Source: Zygnema cylindricum (lineage: Eukaryota > Streptophyta > Zygnematophyceae > Zygnematales > Zygnemataceae). Taken from it: a stretch of DNA of 64,000 nt. Made by a program: the position numbers and the translations under genes. Below the pieces are notes generated by a model, which ran no database searches, was not told the origin of the DNA, and saw only the letters and a list, made by a program, of their open reading frames with translations. The stretch lies in NCBI GenBank assembly GCA_037447655.1, contig JBBHKE010001653.1:87355-151354 (forward strand), written 5' to 3'. Below, one piece after another: positions 21,191 through 33,133 of this stretch (its first letter is position 1; each line of letters starts with the position of its first letter).

Positions 21191-24100
21191 GAGACCTCCA
21201 TAGGTCCTTAGAAAGGACAGCTTGCAAGAAGCCTCTATGATAACCTTGACCCTTTTGTGTTATAACAATAATAACTGCCACCCTGGCAGAAAAAACTCTG
21301 ACCACCTTCACCCCTGTGAAGGCAAGACTCCCCTAAGTGGATAGCAAAAAGAATCTATGAAATTGCTCCCGTGAGCAGTAAGTTATGCACGGTCAAAGTT
21401 AACCTTTTGTACTGAAGCTCTCTGGGAGGGAGGGTCCTATCTACGAATTTTTTCTAAGTCCTATCTCTCTCTCAAACTCTATCTATTGGTGTACGGCACG
21501 AATCATATTACACAGCCGTACACAAAAGTACAGCTGTCGGTGTACTTTATGTACGGATATTTAACGACATGGCCTAAATGTCGACACATATCATATCCGG
21601 ATTCGGTCCCGTAATCCCTAGAGATGCCGCAATCTAACGTAATCGTGCCACGTGTCATTCGATGTGGCGATGACCATAAACTGCCGAGAATCTCTTCCGC
21701 GATCTCGCCTTTTATTTCGGCCGTCCGACTGAATGCAAATTTCAATCGTATTCGTCATAAATGCTTGTGATGTATTTGTTTCGTAAAATAAACAAAATGC
21801 GCGGTACTCGTTCTTTATCCATACCGAAACCCGTACGTTTGTATAATTTGATCGATGTATCCGTAAATATCCGCCGTTAAATGAATTTTACTACGTGTTA
21901 ACATTTAAATACATATCAAACCCGATAGTATGTAATGTAACGTCTAGACTTCACGGTTAAGGCTTTTGTCTATCGGCCTTCGGATGATTGGCAAGTATCA
22001 GGATCAAATCCCGTTTCCGACATACATCTTTTAGTAAATAAACCTACCTATCTGTAAAACAACTAATCCATTTCTCGTAAACCTTTGGATAGCCTTGGTA
22101 GCCATGGCTCTAGCTTCCTCTCCAACTTTTCAGTGACTGCAACAAGTGTGGGAGTTTGGAGAGAGAAGTTAGAGGCAGACTTCCTCGGATTCTTTTCTAT
22201 ATTCCATTTTAGACCAAGAAAATACTAAAATAACCATCGATTTCTACACTCCCTTTATTTTCTAGTCAATCTTCAATTTCAGACCACACTTCTCCCTGCA
22301 GAAAATTAGCTTAGGGGAAGGCACAGGTTTGGTCATCATATCTGCTACCATCTCTCTATGTGGTTGGCACTCTAAACTGATTATTTTGTTTTCTACTTTC
22401 TCTCTAACAAAGCTGAGTCTAATGTCCATGTGTTTTGCTTTAAAATGATGTTTAGGATTGGCAAAAATAGCAATTGCTGCCTGATTATCACATAAAATTT
22501 TCTCCACACCGCTTTTAAGGTAACCAAGCTCACCAAGCAAAGACTTGACCCACATCAATTCTTTTAAAGTAGAGCAAGACACCATATACTTAGCCTCCAT
22601 GGTGGACAGAGCAATAACCTTTTGTTGTTTGCTACTCCAACAACAAGCCCCATCACCCACATATATTACATATCCAGAAGTACATCTCCTCATCAGAGAA
22701 TCACCATAAATGGCATCACTCGAAGTAGTGATGTCAATATTCTCCCCACCCAAATGCAACCATATATCCCTAATTCCTATCAAATCTAAGAACTCTCTTA
22801 GCTGCCTCCCTATCCCTCTTAGTGGGAGCATTTATACTTCTACTCAGCAATCCTATAGCTGCAGCTAAATCTGGCCGGGTACAATTTCATAAAATAGATT
22901 AGACTTCCCACTACTTGCCTTTAAGAAATAGTCTACATGAACTTCTGTTCTTCAAGAGATAATTCCTCGTCTAAGACTATGACTCCTTCTTCCTCACTCG
23001 CGTCACTTCCGTTATTTAACTCCGTTGGACTTGTACAGCTATCAGCTTTATCTATCTGAAATTTTTCCAACATGTTCATTATTGCTTCCTTTTGAGTCAA
23101 TCTTATAATCTTTCTTTCTCGGTCTCTTTCTACTTGAATTCCCAAAATATATTTTGCCTCCCCCATATCCTTCATTTCAAATCTCCTTTTAAGATCGGTT
23201 TTCAGTTTTTAAATTTTTTCCATTGATTTACTTAAAACAAGCAAGTCATCAAAATAAATTGAATAAATATAACACCTTCCTCATCTTCAAAAGCGTAGAT
23301 TAAGTGATCTGAGGTGATCCAGATGTATCCCAAGCCGGTAAGAAACTCATGAAGCTTCTTATTCCACTGTCGTGGCGCACGTTTCAAACCATAAAGGGAT
23401 TCGATCAGCCAACATACCTTACTCTCCTCTCCTTCCTCCACAAATCCTTCGGGCTGTCGCATGAAGATCTCCTCTTCCAATTCTCCATGCAAAAAGGTTG
23501 TATTGATGTCCATCTGGTGCACCTCCATGTTTTTTGCTGCTATCAAATTGAGAAGTATGTGGATGGAGGGAAATCTGACGACAGGGGCAAAGGTTTCCTC
23601 GTAGTCGATTCCTTAAATATTTGTGCCACTAATCGGGCTTTGTAACGCTCAATGGTGTTTTTCGGGTTAAGTTTTAATTTGAAAACCCACTTACAACCGA
23701 TTGGTTTTCGGTTAGGTGGACAATCAACCAGCTCCGAAGTATCGGCTGCCATAATTGAGGCCATCTCCTTATTGATGGCTGTCTTCCACCAGTTTCTTTC
23801 TAGACAAGTCATCGCCTCTCCATAAGTTTGAGGTTCATCTTGATGAGATAGTTTAGATACCTTGTTATTAACCTGTTTTTCTTGCTACTTCTCCTTCCCC
23901 CTTCAAAATCTGTGGCCAAAATAGATGGTTCTCGTGGGTTCTTTCGAACACTCTCGGCTTCTCCCCTGTCCATTGATTTTGAATCAATTTCCACCACGTC
24001 TTCCACTTCGGGTGTCCATTGATTCTGAATCAATTTCCACAACGTCTTCCACTTCAAGTGGAGTTGTCACTGGAGTTTCCGCAGCCGAGGCCTTTTTGGT

Positions 24101-24200
24101 CTGATTTTTATCTACAATATGTCATCTTCTCTAAAACCTGGATAGTTAGGAAGCTGAAAGTCATCGGAATTTTCTAACGCATATATGATTTTTACTGACT
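21190..24200 (-). mobile_element. Copia element B1, - strand, truncated at assembly gap
   Basis: The 3' LTR is about 21190-22248 (its - strand start is TGTAGAAATCG at 22248), preceded by the purine tract AAAGGGAG. Internal pol fragments extend to the N gap at 24201, so the 5' half is missing. The LTR is related to that of B2 (25195-25971) and contains the tRNA-like B-box variant near 21990-22020. Confidence 0.82.
22262..23812 (-). pseudogene. Copia reverse transcriptase-RNase H, broken (B1)
   Basis: Read 5' to 3' on the - strand: 23812-23543 holds the RT N-terminal motif region (KPIGCKWVFKLKLNP, RYKARLVAQ). 23546-23232 holds MEVHQMDINTTFLHGELEEE and SLYGLKRAPRQWNKK. The catalytic box near 23245 reads YFDD but in a shifted frame. 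23175-22933 continues RT (EAKYILGIQVERD). 22831-22262 is RNase H (TSSDAIYGDS, STMEAKYM, CDNQAAIAI, KAKHMDIRLSFVREKV). Frameshifts separate all four blocks, so it is not functional. RT would copy element RNA into cDNA. Confidence 0.85.
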
Positions 24201-24210
24201 NNNNNNNNNN
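24201..24210. other. Assembly gap (10 N)
   Basis: Ten N bases, almost certainly a placeholder of unknown true length. Sequence on either side is unrelated: Copia pol on the left, AT-rich repeat on the right. Confidence 0.95.
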
Positions 24211-24479
24211 GAGTGAGAGTGTAAGCAAAAATAGAGTGTGTAAAATCTTACTCTGTACTGTTTGGTGAACATTTTAATTGTTTCGTTCAAATTAACACGA
24301 CTATTAAATCGCAAATTATAAAATTTATACCGGTGTAAAAGAACATTATAAAGCTGAATGTGTTGTGTACTTGAAGGTGATCGTTCAAAATTGAGCCGAA
24401 TTTGAGTTCGATATATAATCTCGAGTAAAGTTTTAAGTTAATTTCATTTACGTTTGTGATATTTTATTTTTAGTAAGGT

Positions 24480-25106
24480 TTAAATCGTTTGTACTGGATT
24501 TTTCTTTATGGCATTATTAGGGTCTTTTTGATTTTGGGCATTTCTCTCAAGTGTTTGGACAATCTGTTGTTTGTCTTTGTGCAATAGCATAACATAATAA
24601 TGTATTTCTTTTTAGGTCATGTTTGCTAAATTTGGAATGATTTTTATTTTATAGTGTTTGCATTTACTTTAATTGAATTTTGAAATGAGCTCTAATATAT
24701 AGCTTGAGTTTAAGCCGAGTTAAAACTTGCTAGTGGAAGTTCATGTGTTGTGTAAGTCGAAATATTACAAGAAAATGTGGCCATATTTAAAATATTAAAC
24801 GCTAAATTATCAGCACAATTAAACTTGCTTTGTTAATTTTACAAGTGGTTTGTCATGTCTCATTCTAAAATGTGTGAGATAAAAACGAATGTGAGAGTGA
24901 GAGGGGAGAGGCGACGACGACGTAAAATTGTGCTAAGGACCCATAAATAAAAGTGGAGGTCTAAGATCCCTGCAATATTTTTCCATACATGAGCGTGACG
25001 AGTAGTGAGAAAGATAGCGATTACTCTTCCTCATCTTAGAATTTTCCAACTCGTGTGGCACGTGCGTGTGTCGTTTGTCATTCGCTATGACGTTTTTCAA
25101 AAGGCT
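24480..25106. repeat. Dispersed repeats U and T
   Basis: 24480-24790 matches 58036-58310 (a GT61 intron) in inverted orientation, sharing CTTGTAATATTTCGACTTA, the CACTAGCAAG block and TTTGCATTTACTTTA-like blocks. 24870-25106 matches the centre of repeat F near 10050-10160 (AGGACCCATAAATAAAAGTGGAGGTC versus AGGACCCGTGAATGAAAGTGGAGGTC in parts). No genes are seen. Confidence 0.5.
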
Positions 25107-25157
25107 GGATTAACTTGCCCAGGGGTCGAAAAGAGGAAAGCGCCAAAATGGGTTCAC

Positions 25158-25194
25158 TGTAGAAATCGATGGTTCTTTTATTATTTTCTAGGTC
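25158..25194 (+). repeat. 37-bp inverted copy of the LTR start
   Basis: Begins TGTAGAAATCGATGG and ends TTTTCTAGGTC. It is the inverted counterpart of 25935-25971 with a single mismatch. The join to the LTR body falls at the microhomology TTTCTA(A/G)GTCC. Confidence 0.88.
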
Positions 25195-25971
25195 CTATTT
25201 CTCTCTAAAACTCTATCTACTGGTGTACGGCACCAATCATATTGCACTGCCGTACACAAAAGTAAAGTTGCCGGTGTACTTTATGTACGGATATTGTACG
25301 ACATGGCCTAAATGTCGACACATGTCATATCCGGATTCAGTCCCGGAGATGCTGCGATCCAACGTAATCGTGCCACCTGTCATCCGATGTGGCAATGACC
25401 ACAAACCGCCGAGAATCTCTTCCGCACTCTCGACTTTCTTTTCGGCCATCCGATTGAATGCAGATTTCAATCGTAGCCGTCATAAATGCTTGTGCGGTAT
25501 TTGTTTCGTAAAAGAAAAAAAATGCGCGGTACTCGTTTCTTATCCATACCGAAATCCGTACGTTTACATAATTGGATCTATTTATCCATAAACATCCTTC
25601 GTTAAATGAATTTTCCTACGTGGCAACAGTTAAATAAATATCAAACCCTATAGTATGTATCTTAATGTCTAGACTTAACAGATAAGTCTACCGGCTATAG
25701 GCGTTAAGACGGTCGGCAGGTACCAAGATCAAATCGTGGTTCTGACATACTCCTTTTATCAAAAAAACCTACCTATCCATAAATCAACTAATCTATTTCC
25801 CGTAAACCTCTGGATAGCCTAGGTAGCCATGGCTCTAGCTTCCTCTCCAACTTCTTAGTGACTGCAACAAGTGTGGGAGTTGGAGAGAGAAGTAAGAGGC
25901 AGATTGCGTCGGCTTCTTTCTATATTCCAATTTAGACCTAGAAAATAATAAAATAACCATCGATTTCTACA

Positions 25972-27900
25972 CTAACCTTATTTTCTAGTCAATCTTTAAT
26001 TTCATACCACACTTCTCCTGGCAAAAAAATAGCTTAGGGGAAGGCACAGGTTTGGTCATCATATCTGCTACCATCTCGCTATGTGGTCGGTACTCTAAAC
26101 TGATTATTTTGTTTTTTACTTTCTCTTTAACAAATCTGAGTCTAATGTCCATGTGTTTAGCTTTAAAATGATGTTTACGATTGGTAGAAATAGCGATTGC
26201 TGCCTGATTATCACAAAAAAAAAATTACACACCACTCTTAAGGTGACCAAGCTCACCAAGCAAAGACTTGACCCACATCAATTCTTTTACAGCAGAGCAT
26301 GAGGCCATATACTCAGCCTCCATGGTGGACTAAGCAATAACCTTTTGTTATTTGCTACTCCAACAGCCAGCCCCATCACCCACATATAATACATATCCAG
26401 AAGTATATCTCCTCATCGGAGCATCACCATAACTGGCATCACTCGAAGTAGTGATGTAAGTATTCTCCCCACCCAAATGCAACCATAGATCCCTATTTCC
26501 TATCAAACATCTAAGGACTCTCTTAGTTGCCTCCCAATCCTTCTTAGTGGGAGCATTTAGACTTCTACTCAGCACTCCTAGAGCCGCAGCTAAATCCGGC
26601 CAGGTACAATTTATAAAATAGATTAGGCTTCCCACTACTTGCCTGAAGGGAATAGTCTCATGAACTTCTGTTCATCAAGACTTAAATCCTTGTCTAAAAC
26701 TATGACTCCTTCCTCACTCCCCTCACTTCCCTTCTTTAACCCCATTGGAGTTGTACAACTATTAGCTTTATCCATTTGAAATTTTTCCAACATGTTCTCT
26801 ATTGCTTCCTATTGAGTTAATCTTATAATCTTTCTTTCTCGGTCTCTTTCTACTTGAATTCCCAAAATATACTTTGCTTCCCCCATATCATTCATTTCAA
26901 ATCTCCCCTTAAGATCGGTTTTCAATTTATTAATTATATTCATTGATTTACTTAAAACAAGCAAATTATCAACATAAATGGCAATAAATATATCACCTTC
27001 TTCATCTTATAAAACATAGATTGAGTGATCTGAGTTGATCCAGATATATCCAGACCGGTAAGAAACTCATCAAGTTTCTTATTCCACTGTCGAGGCGCCT
27101 GTTTCAAACCGTAAAGGGATTTAATCAGCCGGCATACCTTACTCTCCTCTCTTCCTCCACAAATCCTTCTCGTTTTCACATGAAGATCTCCTCTTCGAAT
27201 TCTTCATGCAAAAAAGTTATCTTGATGTCCATCTAGTGCACCTCTATGTCTTCCGCGGCTGCTAAACTGAGAAGTATGCGGATGGAGGGAAATCTTACGA
27301 CCAGGGCAAAGGTTTCCTCGTTGTCGATTCCTTCTTTTTGTATAAATCCTTTTGCCACTAATTAGGCTTTGTAACGCTCAATGGTGTTATCCGGGTTCAG
27401 TTTTAATTTGAAAACCCACTTACAACCGATTGGTTTTTGGTTAGGTGGACACTCCACCAACTCCCAAGTATCATCTGCCATAATTAAGGCCATCTCCTCA
27501 TTTATGGATGTCTTCCACCGGTTCCTTTCTGGACAAGTCATCGCCTCTCCATAAGTTTGAGGTTCATCTTGATGAGATAGTTTTGTTACCTTGTTATTAA
27601 CCTATTTTTCTTCCAATCTTTTGCTACTTCTCCTTCCCCCCTCAAAATGTGTGGCGGAAATAGATGGTTCTCGTGGGTTCTTTCAAACAATCTCGGCTTC
27701 TCCCCTATCCCTTGATTCCGAATCAATTTCCATCACGTCTTCCCCTTCGGGTAGAGTTGTCACTGGATTTTCCGCAGCCGAGTCCTTTTCGATCTGATTT
27801 GTACCTGGAAGAATGTCATCTTATCTAAAACCTGGATAGTTAGGAAGCTCAAAGTCATCGAATTGTTTTGACTCAAATCTAATTTTTACTGACTTTGTAT
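25972..27900 (-). pseudogene. Copia reverse transcriptase-RNase H, heavily degraded (B2)
   Basis: Recognisable pieces on the - strand: SLYGLKQAPRQWNKKLDEFL (27179-26952), MGSLIYFINCTWPDLAAALGVLSR and TSSDASYGDAPMRRYTSGYV (26635-26348), and the C-terminal KHMDIRL-like and CGIK/KLKID-like regions to 25980. Stops and frameshifts are frequent. It closely parallels B1 but is more decayed in RNase H. Confidence 0.8.
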
Positions 27901-28014
27901 ACTTGAAGGAATCCACAGACTTTCCTTCATCCATAACTACTAGATGCTTTACTAAGATTATATCTTCTATTTTTAGATCCAAAAATCTATATCCTTTAAC
28001 ATCCTGATCATAAC

Positions 28015-29058
28015 CTAATAAGTACTCGGTTTTCCTTTAAGATCTAGCTTCCAATTAGACCGATCTGTATCTAGACTGATTACTTGACTGCCAAAAACTT
28101 TTAAGTGATATAAGTCTGGTTTCTGGCCTGTCCATCTCTCATACGGTGTTTGATCTTTTATAGCTGAGGTAAGAACTCTATTTTTGATGTAATTAGCACA
28201 CTTCATTGCTTCTGCCCAAAACCTTTTTCCTATCTTCTTATCCGACAACATACTTCTAACACACTCACTTACTGTCCTATTTAATCGTCCAACTACCCCA
28301 TTCTGGTCCGGGTTTTGTGGACTTGTCTTTTGGTGTTGAACTCCATCTTCCCTCAGAAAATCATCGATGTGTTTAGAAGTATGGTCTACACCTTTGTCAC
28401 TCCTTACTCTCTTGATTGGAGTTTCATGGAGTTTTTCGCTCCATGCTTTATATTGTCTAAAGCAATCCTGAGCTTCCAATTTGTTTTTCAAAAAATACAC
28501 TGTGGAATACCGAGACCAATCATCAGTGATAGTCATCATAAATCTCTTCCCCCTCGTTGAGGGCACTTTGGCCGGTCCCCAAATATTTGTGTCTACTAAA
28601 TCTATAATCTTTTCTCCCTTATAGGTGGCAGTTTTTGGGAAGGGTAACCTGTGTGCTTTACCTTGAGCACATCCACTACAATCACTTAGATTCTCACTTT
28701 CACCCAACTGAATCCCTTGCACTACTCCCATCTTTTTCATCTCTCTTAACTTATCGCAAATCACATTCGCGAGCCTCTTATGCCACGTCATTATATCATG
28801 AACAGCAGTATAACAAAGTTTCTTCTTTTCATTGCTTAAAATTAGCCTAAACATCCCTTGGCTACCTTTTCCAGCAGTGAAATAGACTTCCTCCTCAAAA
28901 CTAGCAATAAAGACTCCTTTCCTAATGCTAGTATCAAAACCCTTATCATCTAATACAGACGTATAGATGAGGTTTTTGTTGAGCTCCGGAATAAACAATA
29001 CATCGGAGAATGTAACTATGGATGTCTTTCCTTCTACTAACACTTTCAGATCTACCAA
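28015..29058 (-). pseudogene. Copia integrase, long open frame with catalytic Glu replaced
   Basis: A 347-residue open stretch. The GAG-pre-integrase zinc region has WHKRLAN...CSGCAQGKAHR. The integrase core has Asp in LVDTNIWGP and Asp in VRSDKGVDH. In the third catalytic position the usual ERLNRT-type motif reads GRLNRT (PDQNGVVGRLNRT), so the Glu is lost and strand transfer should be dead. The C-terminal GKP..Y region is present. The frame ends at a stop before RT. Confidence 0.85.
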
Positions 29059-29105
29059 TCCTACAAGAGTAGTAGTGACTATCCTCCCATCCTCGTACTC
29101 TATCT

Positions 29106-29324
29106 CTACGTGGGAATCTTTCTTATCTTAGTGAACAAGTGTTTATCCTTACACATGTGCATGGAGGCAATTGAATCTACAATCCACCCTGCTTCACCTT
29201 TCAATCCACCGAAAGCACATTTACGCTTTCGTGGAATTTCTACCTCGTTTATTGCTTCCAACTCCTCATCCAATAGGAGCTCATCGTCCTTGTCTTTGGG
29301 TTCGACCTCATGTACCTGTGTCAC
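29106..29324 (-). pseudogene. Copia aspartic protease region (B2)
   Basis: AGWIVDSIASMHMCKDKHLF corresponds to the WxxDSGAS-H core of Copia proteases, but the Gly of DSGAS is Ile here. Upstream acidic linker DDELLLDEELE and RKRKCAFGG. Separated from integrase by a stop. Probably inactive. Confidence 0.8.
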
Positions 29325-29423
29325 AAAGGCCTTTTTCTTTCCTCTCGGAGTTCCACCGGTTTGTCACTCCTTTGACCCAAGATCGTTAGCTTAGTGCACT
29401 TCGCCATATAGTGCCCCGGTTTC

Positions 29424-30310
29424 TTACAGAAATGTTATAAACCCTTGGGAGCCCTTGGTCCGAACTCGTCGGTCTAATTTCTTGGCTCCCCCCCTCCATA
29501 ATTTCCGACAAGTCTCCGAGAATCCTTTTTCCTCTAATCGGTCCCAACTGCCAAGTCTTGCCCACTCTTTCCTCCCTTTTGGATCTAAATCGTATTCTCC
29601 CGAACGAAAATCATTCCTACCACTGAGTTCCATATCCACCTTGAGTCTGACAAGTCTTCGACACGATTGACTTTGTTCTTGAACTCATCGGATAACTTCA
29701 TCAGTAGTCAGTTAACCTTTTCTTTTTCACCAAAAACTTTTCCAACACTCTCTAGCTCCATGAAAATTGTAGCAAGCTCATTGGAAAAATCCAACATCTT
29801 CCCCCCTTTGTATACATACTCTTTAACTTTCTGATCAGCCAACTGTTGTTGCTGAATCGTACCACTTTGGTACATCTCTATGAGAGCCATCCAAAGATCA
29901 GATGCCCTTTCTACCTACAAATGAGGACATGCAAGTCTTTGAGTAAGATGGCGGAGGATGAAGTGCTTCGTCGCCATATTATTGAAGTCCCAGGTATCAG
30001 TATCATTCTCCTCGTTCTGCGAAATAGGTAACATCAATGCCGAACCAGTTGCTATTAGTGTGGTCGTCTCCTTCTCCTTTTCTTTGTCCACCACCTCTCC
30101 TTCATTTGTCTCCTCTGTTGAAGATGGATTTGCATCTCTAGTGAATTTGCCTCCTATAAACCCTCGAGGTATCCCAAGACTGGATGGACGCCTCATCCGT
30201 CCACTCAATATTCCCCAAAACTGTTTCTCACATAGAGCTGTTGTCATCATACTTTCCTAGTATATGAAGCCAGCTCCATTGAATATGGGCACCCTAGATG
30301 GTGGGCCCAT
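29424..30310 (-). pseudogene. Copia gag, fragmented (B2)
   Basis: Starts at the ATG inside the primer site (30310; MGPPSRVPIFNGAGF). Then come blocks 30250-29915, 29890-29708 (MALIEMYQSGTIQQQQLADQKVKEYVYKGG, the gag core) and 29639-29424 (Arg/Lys-rich, nucleocapsid-like). Internal stops separate them. The start codon and FNG motif match the layout of the gag in the element at 42742-47078. Confidence 0.75.
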
Positions 30311-30314
30311 AACT
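30301..30314 (-). other. Half-tRNA primer-binding site (B2)
   Basis: AGTTATGGGCCCAC on the - strand, directly after the LTR end (GTGGCA). Continued by CA, 15 nt match the complement of the anticodon arm of plant initiator tRNA-Met. The ATG in the middle is the gag start. Confidence 0.65.
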
Positions 30315-31159
30315 TGCCACTTTGAGACCTCTATAGGACCTCAGAGTAAGCAGCTCACACGATGCCTCTAGGATAACCCTGATACCTTGTTCGGTTCGAG
30401 CCGCAGGTATTTATTGTACGGCTGGTATGCCTCCGTACGTTCAGCAGCATAGGCTTCGGTGTATATTAGTAGGACTTAGATAACTTTGAAGGTATGAACA
30501 TTTTGTAGTTAAAAACTGTACAGCCTGTTTTTGGCATTTTCATCTGTGGTTATCTCATAGATCTGTTGGCAGAATTACTTGTAATTTTGTGTGTATGTTC
30601 ATCCTGATATTATCTACACTGTGGTAGATTTTCAGAGCTTTTTTGTCCCTGGTTTGGGTTTTATCAACTGTTGAAGTTTCTGTTTTTCAGACCGGTTTTT
30701 GTGAAAGTTTCTTGCTTGGTTTGGTTCCGAGATGACTACACCGGCATCCTCATCGTCTTCGGTTCTGGCTGTTGTCTCAGAACAACACACATGTTATATA
30801 CGGTTTCGGTCCCGTAATCCCCGGAGATCTCGCGATCCAACGTAATCGTGCCACGTGTCACTCGATGTGGCGATGACCACAAATCGCCGAGAATCTCTTC
30901 TGCGATCTTGGCTTTCTTTTCGGTCGTCCGATTGAATGCAGATTTCAATCCTAGCCGTTATAAATGCTTGTGCGGTATTTGTTTCGTAAAAGAAACAATA
31001 TGCGTGGTACTCTTTTCTTATCCATACCGAAATCCGTACATTTTAGGATTCTCTTGCCCAAGGGTCGAAAAAAGGAAAGCGCCAAAATGCTTTCACATGA
31101 CGACAAACAAGGAGTACATTGAAAGTATTGAATCGACGTTCACTGTGGTAAAAGTGATT

Positions 31160-32055
31160 TTTTCGTAACGGCTAAAGTTTTTCTCGTTGGGGACTAAATT
31201 TTCGGCGGAAAATGACAGGGAAAAGTCGATACTTTAACAACGGGGACACCCCTTTAGGTTCAGAAACGAAATTGTTACTTTAAATTGTGACGGTTGTAGA
31301 TGTCGGTACAATTTGTGAGGGTTGTAGACGACTACAAAAATAGCGACAATTTTTGACTTTTACGAAATAGCGACGGTTGTAGATGCCTAGGGTTTTGTGC
31401 CATTGTGACTTCATGCGCACTTGTGACAAGTTGACAACAATGATTTTAGAAATTTCGGCCATGGCTTCTGGATTTTGTTTTTTTTACTTTTCTCACTGAA
31501 CTTTTTATCAAAATATGCTCAAAGGTAGTTAAAAGAATAATTTTCTAAACCTCTTTTATTGCGTACCAATATTGTTGTCGTGAGATAAAATTGATAGTGT
31601 GAGAGGGAGAGGGAGAGAGGCGCCTTCACTGACTTTGCTTTTGTGAAATGGCATCTGTTGCTCGAGACCCCTCCATGATGCTGTTACGGAAAAAATACGT
31701 AGAGTATGGGTACGGAAAATGTTTTTTTTTTGTTTACTTCACGTTTTGCAAAAATGTTTTGAAATTTTACAACACGTGCAAAACCATAAACTTATTCGAT
31801 GTTCAACCGTAACTTTAAATATAATTGACTCGCCAGTCGTTTACATATAAAGTTTGAAGATGACGTTTATTGACGTGGCATTGAGTTGAAAAAAGCAAGA
31901 CAACAAGTTATATTTCATTTTCAGTTTCAAGAAGATGGAAACTGTACTATGGTTTTCACAATTTTTTTGTACGGCAAAAGATTTTCTTGTTGCAGCATTT
32001 GTTTTGGACAAAAATGACAAAAAAATCCCTTACTTTAACACATGGGAATATACCC
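31160..32055. repeat. Repeat F-like segment
   Basis: Contains GTTGTAGACGACTAC, the GGCCATGGCTTCTGGATTTTG block and GA-rich AGAGGGAGAGGGAGAG, like 9690-9900. Both ends carry a related block (about 31170-31255 and 31970-32055) ending TACTTTAACAACGGGGACACC and TACTTTAACACATGGGAATATACC, in the same orientation. No coding sequence. Confidence 0.45.
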
Positions 32056-32945
32056 TAACTTTTAATAACTCCTTGTTTTGTATGTTTGTGTTTTTCTAGC
32101 AAAGAAACTCTTCAATCGCGCTCTCATTTTTGTGTCGCCTCACGGGGGGCTAATGACGAATATGTTATTTATGCCAAAACACGTGCTTATCTTAGAATTT
32201 CGACCTTTCAAATATGGAGTTGATTGTTTCGCACAATTAGCCCAAGTTTGCGGCCACTATTACTATTTTTTGCATGGAGAAGGAGAGAAATGGAGAAGGA
32301 GAGAAACGCAACCCTCTTAGTGTGGACATGTACTTTGTTTTGGAGGAATTGAACTCATTAGTCGAGGCTGCTAAAACCATTCATCCTCATTTGTTTGATC
32401 AGATTAAATTATAAGCGTAAAAATATAAATGGGCAACAATAATGTTTTCGAGTTTTGAAATTAGAAAAGGTTTGATTTTTCTATTTAAAAAAAATACTAG
32501 AGCATTAAATTTTAAAAATGTTCATGTTTTCAAATGAGAAAAGCTTTCGAGTTTTAATTCAAAAAAGTTCTCGAAAATTTGATTAAATGACTTCCAAGAC
32601 TTTGATTTTTTTTCTTTTTCTCAAAAATTTGACTTAAGAAGGGTTTTCGAGTATTCAAATAAAAAAGATTGTCAAGTCATTAAGTTAAAAAAAAATCAAT
32701 TTAGAAACAAAACAATTTTTTTATTTAAACAAGGTGCTTGAGATTTGCATTAGATTTTTTTTCGAATCAGAAAGTTCTCAAGTTTTCAATTCTGAATATT
32801 ATTTGAGTTTCAAATTATAAAAATTATGAGTTTTAAATTAGAAGGCAAAACAAGTTTTCGAAAAATCATGAAGTACATTGACAACATTTTCCAATTCTTT
32901 TGTTTTTTGGAAAGCCAAGAAAATAATTCCCAATGACTTGTTAAT
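32050..32945 (+). pseudogene. Duplicated last exon and 3' flank of the GT61 gene, broken
   Basis: Homologous in inverted orientation to about 57270-56420. The end of the last intron (TTTTTCTAG), the exon (32100-32413) and roughly 500 bp of 3' flank are all conserved in order. The exon keeps SPHGGLMTNMLFMP and the VCGHYYYFLHGEG segment. A short tandem duplication near 32283-32300 (GGAGAAGGAGAG repeated) plus an extra base shift the frame, so it ends early at 32320. Because intron and 3' flank sequence are included, this is a DNA-level duplication, not a retrocopy. Confidence 0.85.
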
Positions 32946-33133
32946 TTACCCTCTCTCTCCATCCCTCCCCGCCCCCGTTTTTTTGTTTATAAATTATCTC
33001 TAGTGAGTCTTTTGAAAATAATTTTCATCAAAATAATCACATTTTTGTTTACTTTTGTCTTAAATTTATCATGATAATATTTTTTTACATATGCATCCCT
33101 TCATCAATCACAAATGTCTTTTGCGCTTGGTGT

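Larger units (their letters stand above)
25107..31096 (-). mobile_element. Copia element B2, - strand, with aberrant ends
   Basis: 3' LTR 25195-25971; internal 25972-30314; 5' LTR 30315-31045, cut short. The 5' end of the - strand internal region is a half-tRNA primer site (30301-30314). The element carries full-order gag, protease, integrase, RT and RNase H, all mutated. Both outer ends are abnormal. A 37-bp inverted copy of the LTR start (25158-25194) precedes the 3' LTR on the + strand. A related 51-bp sequence flanks the whole element directly (25107-25157 and 31046-31096), instead of a 5-bp target duplication. Confidence 0.82.

Noticed and set aside
30376-30388. Primer site GGTATCAGGG beside an LTR ending at 30388
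   Set aside because: Sequence homologous to it lies inside the B1 LTR (TGATAACCTTGACC near 21237), so it is internal LTR sequence; the better boundary is at 30314/30315.
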